Assembly (NCBI GenBank): GCA_020628815.1
Contig: JAHDEN010000004.1
Location: 1 to 56,630, forward strand
Direction: 5' to 3'
Length of the DNA stretch: 56,630 bases
Source of the DNA: Chloroflexota bacterium
GTDB taxonomy: Bacteria; Chloroflexota; Anaerolineae; Promineifilales; Promineifilaceae
Each line of letters opens with the position of its first letter. Position 1 is the first letter of the stretch. Below, one piece after another: positions 50,523 through 56,630 of this stretch. The notes beneath the pieces were generated by a model, which searched no databases, was not told the origin of the DNA, and was given only the letters and a program-made list of their open reading frames with translations. The position numbers and the translations under genes are program-made.

Positions 50523-51356
50523 ATGCAGCTCGCATCGAACTCACGCCGTCCAAATTTTTCAACTAGCCAGATGATTGGCTGGAGCTCTGACCAACTTTTA
50601 GAAGAGCTACCTCAGATAAATTTGACCGGAATCCAATTAGCAGCATTTAACGAAAGAGAGTGTGTGCAAACCGTTTTAATGCTTCTTGGCAAAGGCCATG
50701 GAGGCAATTTGCTGACGATGAATCTCGACCATGTTCGTCGTTATTTTTCTGGTGGCCCCTGTCGTGCGGATTACGACAACGCAACTATCCGTGTTGCTGA
50801 CGGGATGCCGGTTGTGTGGGCTAGCAAATTGTCGGGTAAATCTTTACCCGGCCGTATAACTGGCTCAAATTTAATTTTTTCACTGACCGCCGCGGCCGCC
50901 AAACATGGGCATCCGGTCTATTTTTTGGGTGGAAACCCCGGTACAGCACAAAAAACGGCCGATCTGCTGCAGACGGCTAATCCCAATTTGAAGATAGCTG
51001 GAGTTGACTGCCCTGACTTTGGGTTTGATCTGCACGAACAAGAAATCTGCCAAATGATTGATCGGGTGATCGAGTCCCAAGCAAAAATAATCTATGTTGC
51101 ATTGGGCTACCCGCGAGAAGAGATGGTGATTAAGCACCTGAAAAAACGATACCCATCCGCATGGATTATTGGGGTGGGGATTAGTTTTAGCTTTGTATCG
51201 GGCCAGGTCAAGCGGGCGCCTATGTGGATGCAAAAAATCGGGTTTGAATGGCTGTTTAGATTGATTCAAGAGCCTAAGCGGCTGTATCCACGCTATCTGT
51301 TAAAAGGAATCCCATTTTTCTTCCTTTTTATGTGGAAAGCTCTGCTCGACGATTAA
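50523..51356 (+). CDS. WecG/TagA/CpsF-family glycosyltransferase
   Basis: This 277-residue GT26 protein transfers a sugar such as N-acetylmannosamine (or its acid) onto a lipid-linked precursor, and its presence marks the start of a polymer assembly cluster. Family segments are 'LLTMNLDHVRRYFSG', 'ADYDNATIRVADGMPVVWASKL' (containing the catalytic Asp region), 'PVYFLGGNPGTAQKTADLL', 'IIYVALGYPREEMVIKHLKKRYP', and 'KRAPMWMQKIGFEWLFRLIQEPKRL', the typical ending before a C-terminal hydrophobic helix. It is probably a peripheral membrane enzyme. It starts 29 bases after the hairpin and is followed at once by the flippase gene, and the two are likely cotranscribed. Confidence 0.88.
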   Translation: MQLASNSRRPNFSTSQMIGWSSDQLLEELPQINLTGIQLAAFNERECVQTVLMLLGKGHGGNLLTMNLDHVRRYFSGGPCRADYDNATIRVADGMPVVWASKLSGKSLPGRITGSNLIFSLTAAAAKHGHPVYFLGGNPGTAQKTADLLQTANPNLKIAGVDCPDFGFDLHEQEICQMIDRVIESQAKIIYVALGYPREEMVIKHLKKRYPSAWIIGVGISFSFVSGQVKRAPMWMQKIGFEWLFRLIQEPKRLYPRYLLKGIPFFFLFMWKALLDD

Positions 51357-51360
51357 ATAA

Positions 51361-52755
51361 ATGCAACAGACTTCTACCCCACATTCAGCGCCACCACCTG
51401 TGACGCCACCGGCCGGGCAGATCCCTCTGCCTCAAGCCCCGCTCCAAAAAGCGTTAGGTGGTGCATTTTGGACGGCCGGTGGATATGGGGTGCGTCAGAT
51501 TCTGCGGTTTATCAACAACCTCATTCTGACCCGACTGCTTTTCCCCGAACTGTTTGGGCTGATGGCCATCGTCAATCTGTTTATGTTGGGGCTAAATCTG
51601 TTTTCAGACATCGGCCTAAACCCCGCAATCATCCAATCTGATAGGGGAGATGAACCGAGATTTTTGAACACCGCCTGGACCATACAGGTGATGCGGGGTG
51701 GGTTACTTGCACTGGGTGCCGTTTTGTTGGCATGGCCTGTGTCCCGTTTTTACGATCAGCCGATTCTGCTCTATGCAATACCTGTCAGCGGACTGACAGC
51801 GCTTTTTGCGGGCTTTAACTCTACCCGCATGGCAGAAGCCAACCGTCAGTTACGCATGCGTGAGCTGGTTTTTGTTGAACTTTCCGCCTATGTGATCGGA
51901 CTGGTCGTAATGATTGCTTGGGCCTATGTGTCCCCTACAATTTGGGCACCTGTTAGCGGTGGGATTGTGACCGCCGTGTGTGAAATGCTCTTCTCCCATC
52001 TGTTTTTGCAAGGGCAGCCCAATCGGTTTCAATGGGACGGAACGGCCGCGCGTGAGATATTTCGCTTCGGCCGCTGGATATTTTTCAGCACCGCTTTGAC
52101 CTTTTTAGCCAGCCAAGCAGATCGATTGTTGATCGGCCGGTTGATCGACTTTAACTTCTTAGGCATTTACACCGTCGCGTTTGCCCTCGCGGCGATGATG
52201 GATCAGGGGATTCGACAGCTTGGCTATCGGGTTTTGTTCCCATCCTACGCAGACGTGCAGCGAAATGATCCGGCCGATTTGTATAAATTTTTGCGCAAAT
52301 CTCGCCTCTGGCTGATTGGTGCCGCACTACTAGTCGGGATCTTTTTAGTTGTGCTCAGCCCCCGCATTATCGAAATTCTTTACGATGACCGATATATCCA
52401 AGCCGGGTGGATTATGCGCTTTTTGGCCGTTGGCGCCCTGTTTAGCGTGCCGGGCATTACCTATGACAATGTTTTGGTGGCCCGCGGCCAGACCAGCTCA
52501 TTGGCTTTGGTGATGGGGGTTCAATTTCTGTTCCAATTGGCGGCCTTATTTATCGGGCTGCAGTGGGGGGCATCAACCGGGCTTGTGATCGGCCTGTCTC
52601 TGGTTGGGCTGCTGAGCTACCCGATACGGGCGTTTATGGTACGTCGCGAAGCGCTGTGGCAACCAGAGGTAGATTTGCCCTACATCGCTCTTGTTGTGCT
52701 GATTTGGATCGGCGCGATAACCGTGCACTTTGGCTGGTGGGAGGTGTTTGCATGA
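51361..52755 (+). CDS. Polysaccharide flippase (Wzx-like, MATE/PST fold)
   Basis: This 464-residue protein has about 12-14 membrane helices. It starts with a polar Pro-rich stretch (residues 1-28) and then 'GGAFWTAGGYGVRQILRFINNLILTRLL', typical of the polysaccharide transport family. The loop 'GLNPAIIQSDRGDEPRFLNTAWTIQVMRG' and the inner repeat 'FGRWIFFSTALTFLASQADRLLIGRLI' support the assignment. It would move the lipid-linked repeat unit across the membrane. The gene starts 4 bases after the previous stop and overlaps the methyltransferase by 4 bases (ATGA), so it is translationally coupled. Confidence 0.88.
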   Translation: MQQTSTPHSAPPPVTPPAGQIPLPQAPLQKALGGAFWTAGGYGVRQILRFINNLILTRLLFPELFGLMAIVNLFMLGLNLFSDIGLNPAIIQSDRGDEPRFLNTAWTIQVMRGGLLALGAVLLAWPVSRFYDQPILLYAIPVSGLTALFAGFNSTRMAEANRQLRMRELVFVELSAYVIGLVVMIAWAYVSPTIWAPVSGGIVTAVCEMLFSHLFLQGQPNRFQWDGTAAREIFRFGRWIFFSTALTFLASQADRLLIGRLIDFNFLGIYTVAFALAAMMDQGIRQLGYRVLFPSYADVQRNDPADLYKFLRKSRLWLIGAALLVGIFLVVLSPRIIEILYDDRYIQAGWIMRFLAVGALFSVPGITYDNVLVARGQTSSLALVMGVQFLFQLAALFIGLQWGASTGLVIGLSLVGLLSYPIRAFMVRREALWQPEVDLPYIALVVLIWIGAITVHFGWWEVFA

Positions 52756-53744
52756 GCACCGCTTCTTCAAACTGGGTAGATTCAAAAGCTGGCAAACCAT
52801 CCCGCTCAAATCAAACTAAAAGTTGGATGCAGGTGCCGGGTGACTGGCGTCGTCGTTTTGATGATCGGGTGTACCCGATTGTTTGGGATGATGAGTTGGG
52901 GTACGGCCGACTATGGCCCCGGCCAACCGCAGCTGAAATCGAAGCCTCGTATCAGCTAGAGGCGTATTACACCCATTCGTGGCATCAGCCTGGTGGGCCC
53001 AATCAGGTTAACGAACTGGGGCTGCACCGCTGGCTGGTAGCTTGGGCATGGCGCTTTGACCGCAGCGTGTATGTGGATGCTGACTGGCTAGCCCGATATC
53101 AGCCCAGCAAACAATTAAATATTTTAGACATCGGTGCGGGGAACGGTCGGTTGATGGATCAGATGAGCTCGGCCGGTCACACAGTGATGGGGGTCGAGCC
53201 TGACCCTGACGCCCGCGCAATCGCCACCAAAAACGATCTCGCCATCTTTGCAGGCACGGCGGAAAACTATCCGGCCGAAATTCAAACAAAGCGCTTTGAT
53301 GTGATCTTCATGATTCACGTTTTAGAACATTGTGTAGACCCGCATTCGGCCGTACAGAACGCGGTGAGCTTGTTAAACCCAAACGGCGTCTTAGTGATCG
53401 AAACACCCAATAATGAAGCGTTGGGTGCAAAAATGTCCGGCAGCTGTTGGCGCTGGCTCGATGTCCCCCGACATCTCAACTTTTTTACCCGAGCTGGGCT
53501 TGAGAACTTGATTGCAAGTTCGGGTGTTACCGTAGAAAATCAGGAATTTAGAGGATATTCAAGGCAGTTTAAGCGAGAGTGGGTAAGCAACGAGCAGATG
53601 ATTTGGAAGCTGTTTTCTGACCGAACCGGGGAAAATAGTTCCCCATATCCATCGGTCAGGCGTGCGGTCCAACTGCTCATGCGCTCATTTTGGCGACGGC
53701 CGGAATTAAAATACGACTCAGTGCGTATTATTGCTCGTAAGTAG
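52752..53744 (+). CDS. SAM-dependent methyltransferase, class I
   Basis: This 330-residue protein starts at ATG 52752 within the ATGA overlap; the longer upstream frame inside the flippase gene is a shadow. The SAM-binding motif I is 'LNILDIGAGNGRLMDQMSS' (about residues 120-138), with an acidic residue in 'VEPDPDARAIA'. Then come 'FDVIFMIHVLEHCVDP' (motif II, EH pair) and 'LLNPNGVLVIETPNNE' (motif III), which match the Methyltransf_23 type used in polymer synthesis. The substrate is probably a sugar or lipid-linked intermediate (inference). It lies between the flippase and the polymerase-like gene. Confidence 0.88.
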   Translation: MSTASSNWVDSKAGKPSRSNQTKSWMQVPGDWRRRFDDRVYPIVWDDELGYGRLWPRPTAAEIEASYQLEAYYTHSWHQPGGPNQVNELGLHRWLVAWAWRFDRSVYVDADWLARYQPSKQLNILDIGAGNGRLMDQMSSAGHTVMGVEPDPDARAIATKNDLAIFAGTAENYPAEIQTKRFDVIFMIHVLEHCVDPHSAVQNAVSLLNPNGVLVIETPNNEALGAKMSGSCWRWLDVPRHLNFFTRAGLENLIASSGVTVENQEFRGYSRQFKREWVSNEQMIWKLFSDRTGENSSPYPSVRRAVQLLMRSFWRRPELKYDSVRIIARK

Positions 53745-53764
53745 CAGAGCTTTTGTAAAAAGGT

Positions 53765-55156
53765 ATGGAACAACTAGTCCCAATCGTCATGATCGGCGTC
53801 GTGCCGATCTTCCTAATCTTCTTTTTGTTTTACCGGAACAGCCGCACAGTGCTGGCAGGGTTTCTGTTTGCGTGGCTGTTTTTACCGATTCAGACCTACG
53901 AAATTGTCGGCTTGCCCGACTATAACAAAATCACCGCCACGGTTTTGGGCATCGGGATCGGCATTCTGCTGCTCGATATCCGCCGAGTGTTCAAATTCCG
54001 GCCGCATTGGGCCGATATACCGATGTTGATCTGGTGCTTTGTGCCGGTTGCCGCCTCGGTCAGCAACGGGCTGGGCGTCTATGACGGGCTGTCCGAATCA
54101 CTCGATCAAATTATCTCTTGGGGCGTTCCGTGGTTTATCGGCCGTTTGTATTTCAAAAGCTGGTCCGACATGCGCTCGATGGCGCTGGGGCTGATCATCG
54201 CCGGAATTATCTATCTGCCACTGCTGCTGTTTGAAATGCGGATGAGCCCCCAGCTACACAACTTGGTGTATGGATTCCACCAGCATAAATTTGAACAAAC
54301 GATGCGGTTTGGCGGTTGGCGGCCGATGGTTTTTATGAACCATGGGCTGATGGTCGCGTTTATGGTTGCCAGCATCGCCATTATCACCAGCTGGACCTGG
54401 TACGCCGGAACGTTCCGCACAATTTTCCGTGTACCAACGTGGCTGTGGGCCGTCGTATTTATCTTGCTTACCGTTTTTATGCGCTCAGTAAACGCGTGGA
54501 TTTGGCTTTCAATGGGGCTGCCGCTGCTCTTTTTTAGCCATCGCTTCAAAACAAAAATATTTGTCTGGGTGCTTTTGTGCGTCATTCCGGTCTATGTGTT
54601 TGCCAACATGATCGACATTTGGCCCGAAGAAACGGCCGTGCGGATCGCCACCGGCATTATTGGCCCAACCCGGGCGCAGTCGCTTGAGTTCCGCTATTTC
54701 AACGAAAACCATCTGATGGAAAAAGCTTGGGACCGCATTCTGTTTGGCTGGGCGGGCTGGGACCGCCAGCATGTCTTTTTTGAGTGGGGTCCGGCCAAAA
54801 CGGTGGCAGACTCGCTATGGATTATTGTGCTGGGCAAATTTGGCCTGCTCGGGCTGCTGTCGCTGATGACGACTCTGTTTATGCCGATGGTGCTGTACAT
54901 TCGGCGCTATTCTCCGTGGACGTGGGCTTATCCATCGGCTGCGCCTGGGGCTGCGCTGTGCGTGGTTCTGCTGCTTTATTTGGCCGATGGGATGGTAAAC
55001 GCCATGGTGAATCCGCTGTACATGCTTGTCGCCGGAGCGGTTGTTTCGACCTGCGTAGGTCAGCCCCTTGTCGTTGAAGATGATAAACCGATCGGCCGGA
55101 TTGATGTCCCGATTCCGTTTTTAGATTGGGGCAAACCCACACCGCAGCAAGCGTAA
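53765..55156 (+). CDS. O-antigen ligase/polymerase-like membrane protein
   Basis: This 463-residue protein has about 12 membrane helices. Its layout fits the Wzy/WaaL-type polymerase or ligase group: many hydrophobic helices with a long external loop before the end. Distinctive parts are 'TATVLGIGIGILLLDIRRVF', 'DQIISWGVPWFIGRLYFKSW' and 'RILFGWAGWDRQHVFFEWGPAKTVADSLWI', where the loop (residues about 320-350) could hold active-site Arg and His residues. It would polymerise repeat units or attach the polymer. The family is highly variable, so the call depends on topology and position in this cluster. Confidence 0.75.
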   Translation: MEQLVPIVMIGVVPIFLIFFLFYRNSRTVLAGFLFAWLFLPIQTYEIVGLPDYNKITATVLGIGIGILLLDIRRVFKFRPHWADIPMLIWCFVPVAASVSNGLGVYDGLSESLDQIISWGVPWFIGRLYFKSWSDMRSMALGLIIAGIIYLPLLLFEMRMSPQLHNLVYGFHQHKFEQTMRFGGWRPMVFMNHGLMVAFMVASIAIITSWTWYAGTFRTIFRVPTWLWAVVFILLTVFMRSVNAWIWLSMGLPLLFFSHRFKTKIFVWVLLCVIPVYVFANMIDIWPEETAVRIATGIIGPTRAQSLEFRYFNENHLMEKAWDRILFGWAGWDRQHVFFEWGPAKTVADSLWIIVLGKFGLLGLLSLMTTLFMPMVLYIRRYSPWTWAYPSAAPGAALCVVLLLYLADGMVNAMVNPLYMLVAGAVVSTCVGQPLVVEDDKPIGRIDVPIPFLDWGKPTPQQA

Positions 55157-55161
55157 GCCAA

Positions 55162-56127
55162 ATGAGTCTCCCGACTTTCGCATTTATCATCGTTAACTTT
55201 CGGACCCCCCAACTGGTGATCGACTGTATTCAAACCATAGCTGATCAGGTTCAGCATGGGGACGAGATTGTAGTGGTGGACAACTGCTCGGGGGACGATT
55301 CGACTCACATTATTGAACAAGCCATCATCAAAAAAAAATGGGAGAACCTGGTGACTGTGATTCAAGCGACTGTCAACGGCGGATTTTCGGCCGGAAATAA
55401 TTTGGGCATACAGGGGGCTACGGCCGACGTCTGCTGGCTGACCAATAGCGATACCCTTTTTCGGCCGGGCGCCGTGCAAACCATGCGCCAAACCGTGGCG
55501 GCCAACCCGAATGTTGGCATGTTTGCCCCCCGTTTAGAGTGGCCCGACGGTCGGCCGCAAATCAGCACATTCAGGTTTCACACCCCGTTGGGAGAGCTTT
55601 TGGCCGGAGCGAATACCGGCCCGATCACAAATCTGTTTCCTCAAACGGTTGTACCTATCGATATTGAGGCAGAAACATTGTTCCCCGAGTGGGTCAGCTT
55701 CGCCTCGGTTGTCATTCGGGCCGAAACGTTTGAGCAGGTGGGGCTGATGGACAGCGGCTTTTTTATGTATTTTGAAGATGTAGATTATTGCCAGCGAGCG
55801 GCCGAAGCTGGGTCCGGTGCGCTGTTTGATTCCGCAACAAAGGTGGTCCATTTGCGCGGCGGCACGTCTGACGTTAAAGCGAAAACGGCCAATTTAGAGC
55901 AGCGTCCCGCTTATTACTATGCGGCCCGATCCCGCTATTTTGCCAAGCATTACGGCTGGCTGGGGCTGTTGTGGGCCAATTTTCTGTGGATGGCTGGACG
56001 GTGCATCGCATGGCTGAGAGAAACGGTCGGCCGGAAAAAACCGCACACCTGCCAGCATGAAGGGGCCGATATTTGGACCAATTTTTGGAACCCGGTCGCT
56101 GTTACACAGGCGGAAAATCATGGTTGA
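55162..56127 (+). CDS. Family 2 glycosyltransferase
   Basis: This protein has about 321 residues and starts at ATG 55162 ('MSLPTFAFIIVNFRTPQLVID'), 5 bases after the previous stop; the upstream extension is not needed. The GT2 pattern is complete: 'DEIVVVDNCSGDDSTHIIEQ' (acidic nucleotide-binding), 'GGFSAGNNLGIQGATADVCWLTNSDTLF' (an NSD metal-binding motif), 'FFMYFEDVDYCQRAAEAG' (the ED-x-D-region catalytic base) and 'VVHLRGG'. It resembles rhamnosyltransferase-like members. A membrane-associated helix comes near the end. It overlaps the sulfotransferase gene by 8 bases. Confidence 0.9.
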   Translation: MSLPTFAFIIVNFRTPQLVIDCIQTIADQVQHGDEIVVVDNCSGDDSTHIIEQAIIKKKWENLVTVIQATVNGGFSAGNNLGIQGATADVCWLTNSDTLFRPGAVQTMRQTVAANPNVGMFAPRLEWPDGRPQISTFRFHTPLGELLAGANTGPITNLFPQTVVPIDIEAETLFPEWVSFASVVIRAETFEQVGLMDSGFFMYFEDVDYCQRAAEAGSGALFDSATKVVHLRGGTSDVKAKTANLEQRPAYYYAARSRYFAKHYGWLGLLWANFLWMAGRCIAWLRETVGRKKPHTCQHEGADIWTNFWNPVAVTQAENHG

Positions 56128-56630
56128 TTTTATAATCATCGGGGCGATGAAGTGCGCCACCAGCACGTTGCATGAGCAACTGGCTGCCCAGCCCGGCATA
56201 TTTATGTGCGATCCGAAAGAGCCCTGTTTTTTTAGTGATGATGGGGTTTGGCGCAACGGAACTGACTGGTACAAAGCACTGTTTGCCGACGCTGGGCCGG
56301 GTGAGTTGCGGGGTGAATCTTCAACCCATTACACCAAATTGCCCACTTATCCACAAACCGTAAGCCGTATGGCGGAACATTTGCCAGATGTGAAACTGAT
56401 CTACATGATGCGCCATCCGCTTGATCGTTTGGTGTCGCAGTATATTCATCAGTGGACCGAGCGGGAGATTGTATGTGACTTGAACCGGGCGGTTGCTGAG
56501 CACCCCGAGTTAACTTCTTATAGTCAGTATAATGTTCAGCTAACTCCTTATTTAGAGACGTTTGGTAAAGATAAAATATTGCCTCTATTTTTGAGCCAGA
56601 TGAAGCAGCGGCCGCAAGAGACGCTCGAAA
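56120..56630 (+). CDS. Sulfotransferase, N-terminal part (cut by window edge)
   Basis: An open frame starts at ATG 56120 and runs off the right edge (170 codons visible). The PAPS 5'-phosphosulfate-binding motif is 'DFIIIGAMKCATSTLHEQL' right at the start, and 'VKLIYMMRHPLDRLVSQY' carries the 3'-phosphate-binding Arg and Ser of the family. It would transfer sulfate from PAPS to a hydroxyl of a glycan or lipid. Placed in a polysaccharide cluster it suggests a sulfated exopolymer, common in marine or saline bacteria (inference). Confidence 0.85.
   Translation, partial: MVDFIIIGAMKCATSTLHEQLAAQPGIFMCDPKEPCFFSDDGVWRNGTDWYKALFADAGPGELRGESSTHYTKLPTYPQTVSRMAEHLPDVKLIYMMRHPLDRLVSQYIHQWTEREIVCDLNRAVAEHPELTSYSQYNVQLTPYLETFGKDKILPLFLSQMKQRPQETLE

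Noticed and set aside
52563-52751. Upstream extension of the methyltransferase frame
   Set aside because: It lies inside the flippase gene; the ATGA overlap at 52752 gives the natural coupled start.

Overview
The window looks like a chromosome segment of a Gram-positive-like or monoderm filamentous Chloroflexota bacterium (Anaerolineae or a near relative). This rests on family knowledge, not a database search. The main clues are several secreted proteins with long Pro-Thr stalks of the 'PTATPVPPTNTP' type, large SdrD/DUF11-like surface proteins, LysM and SH3b wall proteins, and secreted proteins that end in a short 'YLPxxxx' tail. Base composition is near 50% GC. The palindrome CGGCCG is strikingly frequent throughout, in genes on both strands. 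I saw no tRNA or rRNA genes, CRISPR array, transposase or prophage gene.

Layout. 1-2164: a truncated membrane sensor gene divergent from an orphan lipoprotein solute-binding protein. 2341-3309: a Na+/Ca2+ exchanger-type antiporter. 3502-7077: a complete TRAP transporter (DctP, large DctQ, large DctM) with hairpins in its leader and between dctP and dctQ. 7157-9308, minus strand: a GNAT acetyltransferase and two transporters. 9718-20262: the most unusual block, a surface-protein locus holding a 1981-residue adhesin-like protein with five exactly 519-bp repeats, a gingipain-type C25 cysteine peptidase, a Pro-Thr stalk protein with a C-terminal membrane segment, and a sortase. 20351-28265: an M20 peptidase, a small unknown, a phosphoribosyltransferase, a membrane protein resembling a histidine kinase without the key residues, a LysM/Pro-Thr stalk protein and a metallophosphoesterase.

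28270-40333, minus strand: a purine operon read purL (PurS-PurL-PurQ fusion), HAD hydrolase, purC, purE, pyrimidine-nucleoside phosphorylase, purK, purF, purD. purL is preceded by a promoter, a leader that folds on paper into a three-stem structure, and an intrinsic terminator, so attenuation or a riboswitch is plausible. Two neighbouring gaps in this operon are filled by the same kind of paired-hairpin element. 40422-50442: a hypothetical protein, small SH3-like secreted proteins, two tandem clan GH-A-like glycoside hydrolase paralogs with different C-terminal anchors, and two SH3b surface proteins. 50523-56630: an exopolysaccharide locus (WecG/TagA glycosyltransferase, Wzx-like flippase, methyltransferase, O-antigen ligase/polymerase-like protein, GT2 glycosyltransferase and a sulfotransferase cut by the right edge).

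Taken together, much of the window is about building and modifying the cell surface: adhesin, peptidase, sortase, stalk proteins, wall-binding domains, glycosidases and a probably sulfated polysaccharide. The strongest candidates for something undescribed are (a) the adhesin/C25/sortase locus together with the shared C-terminal YLPxxxx tail, (b) the structured purL leader and (c) the paired-hairpin elements inside the purine operon.
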